Below, piece after piece: positions 1-8,897 of a stretch of DNA of 64,000 bases. Source of the stretch: Pseudophaeobacter flagellatus (GTDB taxonomy: Bacteria; Pseudomonadota; Alphaproteobacteria; Rhodobacterales; Rhodobacteraceae). Location of the stretch: assembly GCF_021228235.1 (NCBI RefSeq), contig NZ_JAJQRG010000012.1, positions 19,875-83,874 on the forward strand. Reading direction: 5' to 3'. Both the position numbers and the translations under genes were made by a program. The notes under the pieces are model-generated. The model had not been told where the DNA came from. It saw nothing but the letters and a program-made list of their open reading frames with translations, and made no database searches. How positions within the stretch are numbered: position 1 is the stretch's first letter; the number at the start of each line of letters is the position of its first letter.

Positions 1-496
1 CCATGCTCTCGGTCGATTTCTTGGTGGCAGCATAAAAGGACATCTGGTGATCGGCGCGCGCGGTCTCTCGATAGGGCATCGTGGTATTGGCGCCATAGGC
101 AGAGGAGGTCGATGCCAACAGAAGGTGGCGCGGCGGATAGGCCCGGGCCGCTTCCAAGAGCTCAAACGTCCCGATAATATTGCTTTCCAGGTAGGACCGA
201 GGGTTTTCTATCGAATAGCGAACCCCTGCCTGCGCCGCGAGATGGATCACATAGTCCGGCTTGTGACTGGCAAAGAGCTCCATCAAGAGCTGCGGATCTT
301 CGATTTTGCCAATGACGGGAAGGAAGCTATCCTGCCCTTCCTTGGCCAGGATGGCATGGCGGGCTTGCTTGAGCGCGACACTGTAGTAGTCCGTGAGCGC
401 ATCAACCCCCACCACCTGATAGCCGTGTTGCAAAAGCAGCCTACACAGGTGAAAGCCGATAAACCCGGCCGATCCGGTGACAAGAACGGTCTGCAT
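1..496 (-). CDS. UDP-glucuronate 4-epimerase-like SDR, 3' end cut by window edge
   Basis: NAD-dependent epimerase/dehydratase family, probably converting UDP-glucuronate to UDP-galacturonate for polysaccharide synthesis in the cytoplasm. Only the first 165 residues are present. They begin MQTVLVTGSAGFIG, an N-terminal Rossmann loop (GxxGxxG), and include STSSAYG and the catalytic pair in FYAATKKS (Tyr-x3-Lys). The phrasing around the YxxxK motif resembles CapI/LspL-type uronate epimerases. The start is the ATG at 496-494, 8 bases after the ugd stop, so the two are probably co-transcribed as ugd-epimerase, supplying the substrate first. The exact sugar specificity is inferred from this pairing. 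Confidence 0.85.
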   Translation of the reverse strand, partial: MQTVLVTGSAGFIGFHLCRLLLQHGYQVVGVDALTDYYSVALKQARHAILAKEGQDSFLPVIGKIEDPQLLMELFASHKPDYVIHLAAQAGVRYSIENPRSYLESNIIGTFELLEAARAYPPRHLLLASTSSAYGANTTMPYRETARADHQMSFYAATKKSTESM

Positions 497-504
497 TATA
501 TCTT

Positions 505-1671
505 TTAATCCTCGCCGAACAAATCGCGGGTAAAGACCTTATCCGACACATCGCGAATGTCATCGGTCAGCCGGTTGGCGACAATAAGATCCGCCGCCGC
601 CTTGAAGGCGTCAAGATCGCGGATCACGCGACTGTGGAAGAAGTGGTCTTCCTCCATTACCGGTTCATAGATAATGACCTCGATGCCCTTGGCTTTCAGC
701 CGCTTCATGATGCCCTGGATCGACGACTGGCGGAAATTATCCGATCCGGCCTTCATCACCAGCCGGTGGATGCCGACGATTTTTGGCCCACGCATCAGGA
801 TCTGATCGGCAAGGAAATCTTTGCGGGTGTGGTTGGCGTCAACAATAGCGCGGATCAGGTTCTGTGGCACGTGATTGTAGTTGGCCAGCAGCTGTTTGGT
901 GTCCTTGGGCAGGCAATAGCCACCATAGCCAAATGACGGATTATTGTAATGACCGCCGATCCTTGGGTCGAGGCTGATGCCCTCGATGATCTGACGGCTA
1001 TCCATGCCGCCGGCCATGGCATAGCTGTCCAGCTCGTTGAAAAAGGCAACCCGCATGGCGAGGTAGGTATTGGCAAAGAGCTTGATTGCCTCGGCCTCAT
1101 CCGGGTCGGTGAAGAGGATTTCGACATCTTTCTTCTGGGCGCCTTCCAGCAGGAGATTGGCAAAGATCCGGGCGGGCTCGGATCTCTCTCCGACGATGAT
1201 GCGGCTGGGATGCAGGTTGTCGTAGAGGGCGCGGCCTTCGCGCAGGAATTCCGGTGAAAAGATCAGTTGATCCGTCGCAAGCCGGGCGCGCAGGCCGCGT
1301 ACATAGCCCACCGGAATGGTCGATTTGATGATGATGGTGGCCTTTGGATTGGCCTGCATGACCTCTGTCACGACAGCTTCGACGGTGGAGGTGTCAAAGG
1401 AGTTGGTCTGCGCGTCATAATTGGTTGGTGTTGCGACGATCACATAATCCGCATCCTGGTAAGCGGCGGCTCCGTTGGTTGTGGCGCTGAGCTTGAGATC
1501 TCGCGTCGCAAGGAAATCTTCCAGTTCGGGGTCGGCGATGGGGCTCTGGTTGGAATTGACCATCGCGACACGATCCTCGGCGATATCAACAGTAACGACC
1601 TCGTGGTTCTGGGCCAGCAGCACCGCGTTGGAAAGTCCTACATAGCCAATTCCGGCAACAGCAATTTTCAT
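505..1671 (-). CDS. ugd: UDP-glucose 6-dehydrogenase
   Basis: Oxidises UDP-glucose to UDP-glucuronate with two NAD+. The 388-residue protein has the N-terminal Rossmann motif GIGYVG, the FSPEFLREG segment and the catalytic cysteine in [14 protein letters not shown] (about residue 253), all hallmarks of the UDP-glucose/GDP-mannose dehydrogenase family. I chose the ATG at 1671 because AGGA lies at the right distance upstream; an ATG three codons earlier (1680) is possible. It immediately precedes the uronate epimerase gene and overlaps the 3' end of the manC remnant by 4 bases. At about 390 residues it belongs to the short class typical of E. coli Ugd. Confidence 0.95.
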   Translation of the reverse strand: MKIAVAGIGYVGLSNAVLLAQNHEVVTVDIAEDRVAMVNSNQSPIADPELEDFLATRDLKLSATTNGAAAYQDADYVIVATPTNYDAQTNSFDTSTVEAVVTEVMQANPKATIIIKSTIPVGYVRGLRARLATDQLIFSPEFLREGRALYDNLHPSRIIVGERSEPARIFANLLLEGAQKKDVEILFTDPDEAEAIKLFANTYLAMRVAFFNELDSYAMAGGMDSRQIIEGISLDPRIGGHYNNPSFGYGGYCLPKDTKQLLANYNHVPQNLIRAIVDANHTRKDFLADQILMRGPKIVGIHRLVMKAGSDNFRQSSIQGIMKRLKAKGIEVIIYEPVMEEDHFFHSRVIRDLDAFKAAADLIVANRLTDDIRDVSDKVFTRDLFGED

Positions 1672-1979
1672 AGTTGGCATCCTGTTTTGCGTTGTATCGT
1701 ATCCGCCCCGAGGGCAGCAGAGGTTCGTCTGTTCTGGGCGCAGCCTTTCCAGGAACTGCCAGTCTGGACCTCGACCAGCACCATCGGTGCGGAAAAATCA
1801 ACGCCGTTCCCTTGCTTTACCACCCGCAGTGTCCAGGCCTGAAACAAGGCCTCTTCCCCCTCAGAGGGGACAAATTGCTTGGGGTCGCTTTTGCGCGATA
1901 GCGGCCACAAACGGATGCCCGAGCCCCCGCACAGAAGAATGGGGATGCTTGGGGTCACAAGAACTACTCTATCAAGCAA
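1668..1979 (-). pseudogene. Collapsed mannose-1-phosphate guanylyltransferase (manC) remnant
   Basis: Encodes about 50 N-terminal residues of a ManC-type protein (IPILLCGGSGIRLWPLSRKS, then PKQFVP) joined directly to a short piece of the extreme C-terminus ([11 protein letters not shown]), followed by unrelated sequence up to the stop. The intact manC in this window (58003-59451) carries the same nine bases, ATGGTGCTG, at both ends of the missing stretch, 1194 bp apart. The remnant has one copy (its complement at 1776-1784). It therefore lost the nucleotidyltransferase body and isomerase domain by deletion between short repeats. The signature GGSGTRLWP also reads GGSGIRLWP here. It cannot be a functional enzyme. 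Confidence 0.85.
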
Positions 1980-2400
1980 TAATTACAATGCGATATTGGT
2001 AGCGAAGCTTTGAATTTGAGACAAGGCAGCGCGCCATCTTGGCGTTGATATTTGGCCCCAGAACACGAGTTTGTGGCCAAATCCATTGCGGCGCCTGGCT
2101 GTGTGAAACCAGCCAAATATCTGGCCGACATGCAAGTTGAATCCCCTGGTAAATCCCCAGGGGACGATACAGCCGGTACGTGATTGCCTTGCAGTCATGG
2201 GCTGAAATGGCGCTGGTGCTGTTGAGTTATTGCAATTTCAGCATGATCTGGACACCGCAAGCCAGAAAGGCTTGATCCCGGATCTTTAGCAAACCCAAAT
2301 GAACGCGACAGGTTCTGGAGGCTGAATGGATTGCACAATTGCAGGTTTGGCCAGAGTGCTGCGACAGAGTCAGAGTGCGCGGGACCAAAGCGGCGGTGAC
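1980..2400. other. Intergenic region without a supported gene
   Basis: No open frame here has recognisable protein features; a 71-codon minus-strand frame at 1983-2198 lacks a ribosome site and composition like its neighbours. The 1965-2010 stretch is AT-rich and may hold the promoter of the minus-strand manC remnant/ugd unit. A small hairpin (CAAGCC-AGAAA-GGCTTG) lies near 2257-2273. Confidence 0.4.
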
Positions 2401-2431
2401 AAAAAGGCGGGCCTTTTCAGACCCGCCTTTT
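2401..2431 (-). terminator. Rho-independent terminator, probably bidirectional
   Basis: A 9-bp perfect stem, AAAGGCGGG (2403-2411) with CCCGCCTTT (2422-2430), and a 10-base loop. On the minus strand it ends in a run of T (complement of 2401-2405). It lies downstream of the yjbE-like gene, the last gene of the minus-strand yjbH-yjbF-yjbE unit. Confidence 0.85.
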
Positions 2432-2549
2432 GAATGTTGTGTTGCTGACTCTGTGTGACCTATCCCGCCGAAGCTTCTCCTAAACTGCGCCAGTTTCTGC
2501 CAGTTTCAGTTTCTGCCTGTCTCTGGGGGCAAGGTCACCCCAACTGGGA

Positions 2550-2870
2550 TCAGTCTGTTGTTGTCGTTGTTGTTGTGCCTGTGCTCTCATCGTCATTGGT
2601 GACCACTGCGATCACAAGGGCAGCAGCAGCAGCAGCAGCTCCGATACCGAGTCCACCACCCAGCCCGCCAAGGCCACCGCCTGCACCAGCACCAGCAGCA
2701 CCACCGCCGCCTGCACCACCAGCAGCACCACCGCCGCCTGCACCACCACCGCCTGCACCAGTGGCTTGGTTGGTTACGGTGGGGGAGACAGCATCAGGAT
2801 CGACGGCCTGAGCGTAGCTGGCGGTTGTGGTGGCTGCTGTCAGAAGCAGGGCTGCAATCATCTTGTTCAT
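2550..2870 (-). CDS. YjbE-like small secreted glycine-rich protein
   Basis: A 106-residue exported protein. A signal peptide (MNKMIAALLLTAATTTASYA, cleavage about residue 20-22) is followed by a low-complexity Gly/Ala stretch and a tail of seven threonines before the final Asp. E. coli YjbE, a small periplasmic protein of the yjbEFGH exopolysaccharide operon, has the same plan, including a poly-Thr tail. The start at 2870 is preferred over an upstream one at 2906 because it begins the signal peptide. Neighbouring yjbF and yjbH homologues support the call. The molecular role of YjbE is not known. Confidence 0.7.
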   Translation of the reverse strand: MNKMIAALLLTAATTTASYAQAVDPDAVSPTVTNQATGAGGGGAGGGGAAGGAGGGGAAGAGAGGGLGGLGGGLGIGAAAAAAALVIAVVTNDDESTGTTTTTTTD

Positions 2871-3017
2871 AATCCAAAAGCTCCTTTGGAGAGTTGTTTG
2901 CGACAACCCTAAGCGAGCTGACGGTCAATTTCAACTTAAGGCATAGAGGGGAATAGCTTGCGGAATGGTATTTAAGAGGAAAATTGCTCGAATATTTCGA
3001 ACCTGTGGCAAAAACGC

Positions 3018-3752
3018 TCAGCTTGCAAGGTTTCGGATGCGCAGATACCCGGTTTCCGGCCCGGCCCACTGGCGAGATTTCCAAATTTTTTGACTACGGG
3101 AATCAACCCAGTACTCATTGATGATTTCTGTCTTGCGTCCATCTGGATCGCGCCCTTCGCAGCGTTCTTGCAGGTGCTGAGTGGTAAAGTGGCGCTCATA
3201 TATTTCAAGCGTTTCGCGGCCCAGCTGCTGCAATTCGCAGGCCATGGTGATGCGCCGTTCTTCGCTGTTGCCGCCGCGCAGGTAATAGCGGCGCAGCCCG
3301 CCCTGGGCCGGGCCGACAATGTTTTCCTGCACCGGGACATCGGCAGAGATCAGGTTTCCGGGCAGGCCACGGGTGCCAATCAGCAGGCCATTGCGGAAAA
3401 ATAAGGCAATGTCATCATTGGTGCTCCAGGTGGTGATTTCACCGGGCAGATCGTCATGCCGCACCCGCAGCAGCCCGACATAGCCAGTCAGGTCACGGTT
3501 TTCGATATAGACTTCAAGATGCGGGTTCCCCAGCTGATCGAGCAAGGCGCGGTTGACCGTGACCGGTGTGGGATCTGGCGCGCGGTAATCGGAAATTACC
3601 TCGCGGATGGCCTGGCCCAGCACAACAGAACTCCTGGCCTCTTCCGGGCCCGTGCTGCAGGCTGCGGTGCCAAGCAGCAGCACCAGCCCGGCAAGGGATT
3701 TGAACAGGGTTCGGGCCCTTGGCCCCGTGGCGCGGCGCGGCAGATACGTCAT
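3018..3752 (-). CDS. YjbF/GfcB-family lipoprotein
   Basis: A 244-residue lipoprotein: basic start, hydrophobic segment, then the lipobox-like LGTAAC with the lipidated Cys near residue 32. The mature part resembles the YjbF/GfcB family associated with group 4 capsule and yjb exopolysaccharide operons, presumably at the inner face of the outer membrane. Its start overlaps the yjbH stop by 4 bases (ATGA), showing translational coupling. The window holds YjbE-, YjbF- and YjbH-like proteins but no YjbG/GfcC homologue between them. Confidence 0.75.
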   Translation of the reverse strand: MTYLPRRATGPRARTLFKSLAGLVLLLGTAACSTGPEEARSSVVLGQAIREVISDYRAPDPTPVTVNRALLDQLGNPHLEVYIENRDLTGYVGLLRVRHDDLPGEITTWSTNDDIALFFRNGLLIGTRGLPGNLISADVPVQENIVGPAQGGLRRYYLRGGNSEERRITMACELQQLGRETLEIYERHFTTQHLQERCEGRDPDGRKTEIINEYWVDSRSQKIWKSRQWAGPETGYLRIRNLAS

Positions 3753-5971
3753 TCCCAGAACCTCGCGCGTTGCTCTTGCAGGCTGTTGCGGTGGGCCGTG
3801 CGGATGGATCCGTAAAGGCGCCCGGGCACCGATACCCGCTGACCGCCATCGCGCTGGGTGGGGCGAATGGTCAGACCATAGCCGCGGCGGTTGGGCTTGC
3901 CCAGCATCCAGGCCAGCGGAATGCGAAAGCGAAAGCCCTTGTCAAAAGAGCCTTCGCCGAAGTCTGCGGCCGAGACATTGGTCAGGGTGAAGAAGGCCCC
4001 GACAACCCAGCCATTGCTGAAGATCCGATCCAGGCTGAGGGTGCCGCCATAATCGCCCGCCAGGTAGCGCCCCGCATCCAGTTGCAGATGGTAGTCATGG
4101 CCCAGCTGGTAATAAAGAGAGCCATGGCCGGTAAAGGTCTTGTAGTCGCGAAAGCCCAGCCGCTGGTCATAGTCGCGCTGGACCACATAGTTTGCCTCGA
4201 CCCCCAGGGCCAGTTTGCTGTTCACCGGCTTCCACAGGACTTCGCCTGAGATCCCGCCATACATGGTTTCAAACAGACCGGCGCTGGCGCGGGCATAGAG
4301 ATTGCGGCCGGGCTTCCAGTGCCGCATCACATAGAGGTTTTCCAGAGTGGTGCCATATTGTGCATATGCTGCCACATCGGTGCGCACATGGGGCAGGACC
4401 GAATTGGATTCACGCGAGCGTTTTACATTGCCCGCCAGGCGCTGACGCAGCGCCCCGGCAATGAACCAGCCCGGCGCCGGGGCATAGCTGGCGGCCAGAT
4501 CGACGCCGATATCTAGGCGGAAGGGGCGGCTCGGATCAAAGTAAGAGGGCTTGGTATAGGGGGAAATGCTGCGGGAGAAAGCAGGATAGAGTTCGTTGGA
4601 AAAGACCGCGTCTTCGGCCAGCGGGCGGGCGTCGCTGATGGCGCTGACCGCCAGAATGGCTTCGCTGGCCTGCGGGTTGAATTCCTGGGCCTCTAGATCG
4701 GAACGGCGCAGGGTGACGGTCGACAGTCCGACGCCATTGCGCACCGGGGTGATGCGGAAGGTCTCAACCGAGGCTGGCAGGGTGGCGGCCATGGCGCGGG
4801 CGACGCGCCCCACTGCCTGCATTTCCGACTGATAGCGCGGGTTGCGATAGCGCAGTTCCACCTCGGTGCCGGTAAAGTGGATTGCCTCGAGGATCAGCCC
4901 GTCCTTTTTCAAGGCCGCGGCGGCCTGATCGCGAAACACCGTGGTCTGGCGGCTGCTTTGGGGCCAGTCCTGATTCCAGTCGTTTTCCCCGACGGCCCAT
5001 TCACTGCGCGGCAGGATTGGCGCGGCGGCGGGCACCAGCATTGGCGTCATCGGCTGGCGCGGGTTCAGCTGGAACTGGGCGGTAAAGCCGACTTCAGAGC
5101 CATAGAGATAATAGGCGCCCAGACGGGTGCGGTTGCTGTACTGGTATTCGGCGCCAAAGTTCAGCGAGGATTTGCGCTCAAACACATCCGAGACCTGGGT
5201 CTCGGTGGTATAGGCATCGCTGGAATATTCCGCCTTCAGGCTCCAGCGATCGTTGGGCTGCCATTCAATGCCGCCAAAGGGGGCAAAATCGCCGCGAAAC
5301 CACTGGTCATAAGACAGCTGGCCGCCGGTGCCGCCGCCGACAAAGTTGGGGCGCTGGCCGCCAATATTGCCAATGGCCCCGGAAGAGCCAAGCCGCCCCC
5401 AACCAAGGCCTGCGCTGAGCTTCAGCAGGCCGGGGCCGCTGCGCCGCGACAGCGCCGGGGTCTGGAAGCGTTTGGTGGCAACAAAATATTCCGCCGCATA
5501 GACGCCTGTACCGGCAAAATCCTGCAGGCCCATGGTCACCTCTGGCAGGTATTTCCCTTCCTTCCAGAGCCGCGCCCGCACATCAAAGCCGCGGTCGTAA
5601 TAGGTGGAAAAGCCAAACAGGTTCAGGTTGCGGATGCCATTGTAGCGAAAGCTGGTCGAGAGCCAGGGCAGCGCCTGAAAGGTGATGTTGTAGCGGCTTT
5701 GGCCGCCAAACCAGGAATAGCTGACCGCATAGGTCGCATCCGGCAGCATCTCGGCCGAGGGCGTGTCCAGCAAACCGGGTGAGCCATAAAAGTTCAGCGC
5801 GGGCGGCGGCAGTGGTTTGAACCGGGGCGCGGCCTCGGCGCTGCCCGGCGCGGGGTCATGCGGCGTTCGGGTGATATCCGGGCCCCAGGCCAGGGTCGCC
5901 GAGGCACCACAGACCAGAACAGCAGCGCTGCCCAGGGTGGTCCTGAACGTGAAGAAAGAGCGGCGTATCAC
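3749..5971 (-). CDS. yjbH: YjbH-family outer-membrane beta-barrel protein
   Basis: A 740-residue protein with an N-terminal signal peptide (cleavage near residue 29). The family-typical opening GSPGLLDTPSAEMLPD comes at about 63-78, followed by long alternating aromatic/polar stretches ending in a Trp, as expected for a beta-barrel. YjbH/GfcD proteins are outer-membrane proteins of exopolysaccharide (yjbEFGH, gfcABCD) operons. The assigned start is a GTG with no clear Shine-Dalgarno, so the true start is the least certain part. It follows the NDP-sugar dehydratase gene by 110 bases on the same strand and overlaps yjbF. Confidence 0.85.
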   Translation of the reverse strand: MIRRSFFTFRTTLGSAAVLVCGASATLAWGPDITRTPHDPAPGSAEAAPRFKPLPPPALNFYGSPGLLDTPSAEMLPDATYAVSYSWFGGQSRYNITFQALPWLSTSFRYNGIRNLNLFGFSTYYDRGFDVRARLWKEGKYLPEVTMGLQDFAGTGVYAAEYFVATKRFQTPALSRRSGPGLLKLSAGLGWGRLGSSGAIGNIGGQRPNFVGGGTGGQLSYDQWFRGDFAPFGGIEWQPNDRWSLKAEYSSDAYTTETQVSDVFERKSSLNFGAEYQYSNRTRLGAYYLYGSEVGFTAQFQLNPRQPMTPMLVPAAAPILPRSEWAVGENDWNQDWPQSSRQTTVFRDQAAAALKKDGLILEAIHFTGTEVELRYRNPRYQSEMQAVGRVARAMAATLPASVETFRITPVRNGVGLSTVTLRRSDLEAQEFNPQASEAILAVSAISDARPLAEDAVFSNELYPAFSRSISPYTKPSYFDPSRPFRLDIGVDLAASYAPAPGWFIAGALRQRLAGNVKRSRESNSVLPHVRTDVAAYAQYGTTLENLYVMRHWKPGRNLYARASAGLFETMYGGISGEVLWKPVNSKLALGVEANYVVQRDYDQRLGFRDYKTFTGHGSLYYQLGHDYHLQLDAGRYLAGDYGGTLSLDRIFSNGWVVGAFFTLTNVSAADFGEGSFDKGFRFRIPLAWMLGKPNRRGYGLTIRPTQRDGGQRVSVPGRLYGSIRTAHRNSLQEQRARFWE

Positions 5972-6081
5972 GGGATTGGGGCTGCCTTATTCGCTGACGT
6001 GTTTTATGCAGGTGTTTCAGGGGTTAGACCACGGAACCCGCAAAGGGATCAACGCTGGCGCGGCCACAGGACCTCTGCGGC

Positions 6082-7956
6082 TCAGGAAGATTTTCGGTTT
6101 GTGTCCTGGCTGCCATAGCCTTCAACCCAGCGCTGCAACACCAGGTTTGCGGCATGGTTGTCGCCCGAGGCAACGGCTGTCCGCAGCCCGCGCATGAAAG
6201 TGGCCACTTCGATTTCCGATAGCACGGTCTCGCGGGTGCAAAAGATCTTGGGGTGCCGGGTCGTGATCAGCTCATTCGTCAGGGTCAGTTCTTCTTCCAT
6301 CTTTTCACCGGGGCGCAGCCCGATGATTTCAATGGCAATTTCACCATCCGGATTCTCTGCGTCGCGCAGGCTGTAGCCGGCGCTTTCGATCACCTGGCGC
6401 GCCATCTGCAGAATCGACACCGGCTCGCCCATATCCAGCACAAAGACTTCACCGCCCTGGGCCTCTGCCCCGGCCTGCAGCACCAGTTGCACCGCCTCGG
6501 AGATGGTCATGAAATAGCGCTTTACGCGGGGGTCGGTCACGGTGACCGGGCCACCCCGGCTGATCTGATCCTGAAACAGCGGCACCACTGAACCGGAAGA
6601 GCCCAGCACATTGCCAAAGCGCACCATGGTAAAGACGGTCCGGGGGCTGCGGCTGGCCATATCCTGCAGCAAGAGTTCGGCCATGCGTTTCGAGGCCCCC
6701 ATCACATTGGTCGGGCGCACCGCCTTGTCAGAGGAAATCAGGATGAAGCGTTCGACTCCGGCTTGTAGCGCGGCCTGCGCCAGATTCTGGGTGCCAAAGA
6801 CGTTGTTTGCCAGCCCTGCCAAGGGGTTGGCTTCAACCAGGGGAACATGTTTATAGGCGGCGGCATGCAGCACCACCTGTACGTTATGGGCCGCAAGCAC
6901 CCGGCGCATCTGGCGGTTGTCGGTGACCGATCCCAGCACCGGCACGATCTCGACACCGGCCTCGCGGGCCAGGCTCTCCAGCTCTTGGTGGATGGTGTAA
7001 AGCGCCAGCTCGTTCAGCTCGAACAGTACCAGGCGGGTGGGGCGACACCGCAGCACCTGGTGGCAGAGCTCTGATCCGATGGAGCCACCGGCGCCGGAAA
7101 TCAGCACCACCCGATCCTCATAAGAGCTGCTGGCCGCATTGAGCGGCAGATCGCGGGCTTTGCGGCCAAGAAATTTCTGCGGCGGCACCAGAGTCAGCTT
7201 GTCGACCAGGGCCTCTTCGCCAATCAGCTGGGCAAAGGAGGGCAGGGCCTGCACCTCCAGCCCCATGCGCTGCAGCCGCACGATGACCTGGGCCTGTTTC
7301 GGCTGGCTTTGCGACGGCATCGCCAGCAGCACCCGGTTGATCTGGCGGGTCTCCACCAGCTCTTGAATGCGGCCAGGGGCAAAGACCTGCAGTCCGACCA
7401 GGGTCATCCCCTGCAGCGAGCTGTTGTCATCGACAAAGGCCACCGGATCAATGCCATCATGGGATTTCAGTGCCTGGGCCAGCTGGGTGCCGGTGGTGCC
7501 GGCGCCATAGATCAGCACCCGACAGCGCGGCGAAGCACGGCGATAGGCCATCAGGACCACCTGATGCAGGACAGCGCGGATGGCCATCATGAACAGCAGC
7601 AGGCTGGTGGCAAAGACCACATAGGTGCCCGGTGACAGCCCCGGCCCAAACAGCTGTGTCAGCAGCGCCAGGGCGGCCGCCGTCACCAGGGCCACCAGGG
7701 CGGTCAGCCCCACCGCGTGACGTTCATAGGCATTCAGCTGCACCATCGGCAGCCCCAATCGCAGCTCGGCCAGGGCCATGATTGTCAGGACATAGGGCAA
7801 GACCGGCAGCAGCCCCGACAGCGTCAGGAGCGCCGACTGCGGCAGTGGCTGCATGGCGAGGGTGAAGAGCAGCGCCAGCGGCACCAGGGTCAAGTCAATT
7901 GCCAAAAAGACATAGGACTTCTGCTTGCGCGATAGCGCGCTGATCAGGTCGAGCAT
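6082..7956 (-). CDS. Membrane NDP-sugar 4,6-dehydratase/epimerase (CapD/WbpM/PglF type)
   Basis: A 624-residue polysaccharide biosynthesis protein. About four transmembrane helices occupy the first ~130 residues. A CoA-binding-like Rossmann fold (GAGTTG near 152) follows, then the catalytic extended SDR domain (GAGGSIG near 288, HAAAYKHVPLVE, SSDKAVRPTNVMGASK). Relatives dehydrate UDP-N-acetylglucosamine to a 4-keto-6-deoxy sugar, the first step towards QuiNAc, FucNAc or bacillosamine. The catalytic Tyr of the usual YxxxK is replaced by Met (MGASK), as is normal for the long WbpM/PglF class. The start at 7956 is preferred to 8034 because it begins the hydrophobic domain and has GGA upstream. 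It heads the capD-yjbH-yjbF-yjbE run. Confidence 0.88.
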   Translation of the reverse strand: MLDLISALSRKQKSYVFLAIDLTLVPLALLFTLAMQPLPQSALLTLSGLLPVLPYVLTIMALAELRLGLPMVQLNAYERHAVGLTALVALVTAAALALLTQLFGPGLSPGTYVVFATSLLLFMMAIRAVLHQVVLMAYRRASPRCRVLIYGAGTTGTQLAQALKSHDGIDPVAFVDDNSSLQGMTLVGLQVFAPGRIQELVETRQINRVLLAMPSQSQPKQAQVIVRLQRMGLEVQALPSFAQLIGEEALVDKLTLVPPQKFLGRKARDLPLNAASSSYEDRVVLISGAGGSIGSELCHQVLRCRPTRLVLFELNELALYTIHQELESLAREAGVEIVPVLGSVTDNRQMRRVLAAHNVQVVLHAAAYKHVPLVEANPLAGLANNVFGTQNLAQAALQAGVERFILISSDKAVRPTNVMGASKRMAELLLQDMASRSPRTVFTMVRFGNVLGSSGSVVPLFQDQISRGGPVTVTDPRVKRYFMTISEAVQLVLQAGAEAQGGEVFVLDMGEPVSILQMARQVIESAGYSLRDAENPDGEIAIEIIGLRPGEKMEEELTLTNELITTRHPKIFCTRETVLSEIEVATFMRGLRTAVASGDNHAANLVLQRWVEGYGSQDTNRKSS

Positions 7957-8285
7957 CCCAGTCCGTCCAGTTTCTTTGCCCCCCGTTTCGAGGGTGGTGC
8001 TTGTTGGTGAAGAGCTGCAAGAGCGTTTTTTCACGCCCCGCCCTGTCTGGATTCACACCTTTAAGATGTATTTCCGGGCCCGTCTTCGCATTTAGTTGCC
8101 TCTAACATGAAACCCCATGACTAGCAAAGAAAAGCGGGGGGTCCAACCAGATCCAGGGCGGATTTTTTCTTATAAATACGTGCATTTTTGCCAATTGGCG
8201 GCAGCGCCGGTCATGGCCCGGGTTTGCAACCCTGATCGGTGCTTCGCTTTTTGCCTTTGGGATCTGGGGGATGGCGGCTGGGACG
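7957..8285. other. Intergenic leader region between two minus-strand units
   Basis: No gene is supported in these 329 bases. The region separates the sugar transferase gene from the capD-yjb run and should contain the promoter for the latter. An AT-rich patch (about 8160-8185, on either strand) is the best candidate, but no convincing -35/-10 pair could be fixed. Confidence 0.35.
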
Positions 8286-8897
8286 TCAACCGCGTCGGAA
8301 GATATTGCCAATGGTTTGAAACACCAGATCAAAATCATAGCACATATTTTGGTTGCGCTGATAAATCAGGTCCAGTCGCGCCTTGGCGGGCACGCAGATG
8401 CGGGAATAGACCGCATCGGTTTCCTCTGGCGTCTGGCAGCGCGCCAGCAGGGTGGCTTCGTGTTTGTGATAGCAGATCGATGCCAATCCGGTGACGCCGG
8501 GGCGTGATTGCAGCACCTGGGCGTAGATCTCGGGATGGGCTTCGACATATTGGCGCAGCGGCGGGCGGGGCCCGACAAAGGACAGATCCCCCTTAAGGAT
8601 ATTCCACAGCTGGGGGAATTCATCCAGCCGCCTGGCGCGCAGCCAGGCCCCGGTCCTGGTGATGCGCGCCGCCTTGTCGCCGCCCGAAACCCCGGTGTCG
8701 TCGCTGGCCAGGGTCATGGTGCGCAGCTTCCACAGGCGAAAGCCGCGGGTCGGTGTGGTCATGCGCTCGGCCAGATAAAACACCGGGCGCCCCTCTTTCC
8801 ACAACAGCCAGAGCAGCAGGGCCAGCAGGATTGGCCCCAGAATAACAATCAGCAGGGTGACAAAGAACAGATCAAAAAGACGTTTGCGCCAGGTCAT
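8286..8897 (-). CDS. Initiating sugar transferase (polyprenyl-phosphate phosphoglycosyl transferase)
   Basis: A 203-residue monotopic bacterial sugar transferase that links the first sugar phosphate to undecaprenyl phosphate at the cytoplasmic membrane. One hydrophobic segment (about residues 10-33) is followed by the family motifs WKLRTM, DEFPQLWNILKGDLSFVGPR and RPGVTGLAS. It lacks the extra N-terminal helices of WbaP/WcaJ, so it belongs to the short PglC/ExoY-like form. The ATG at 8897 has AAGGAGA upstream and overlaps the preceding SDR gene by 4 bases. The longer open frame upstream (to 9257) is out of context and was dropped. Confidence 0.92.
   Translation of the reverse strand: MTWRKRLFDLFFVTLLIVILGPILLALLLWLLWKEGRPVFYLAERMTTPTRGFRLWKLRTMTLASDDTGVSGGDKAARITRTGAWLRARRLDEFPQLWNILKGDLSFVGPRPPLRQYVEAHPEIYAQVLQSRPGVTGLASICYHKHEATLLARCQTPEETDAVYSRICVPAKARLDLIYQRNQNMCYDFDLVFQTIGNIFRRG

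Noticed and set aside
1983..2198. 71-codon minus-strand frame upstream of the manC remnant
   Set aside because: No ribosome site, no family features and composition unlike the neighbours.
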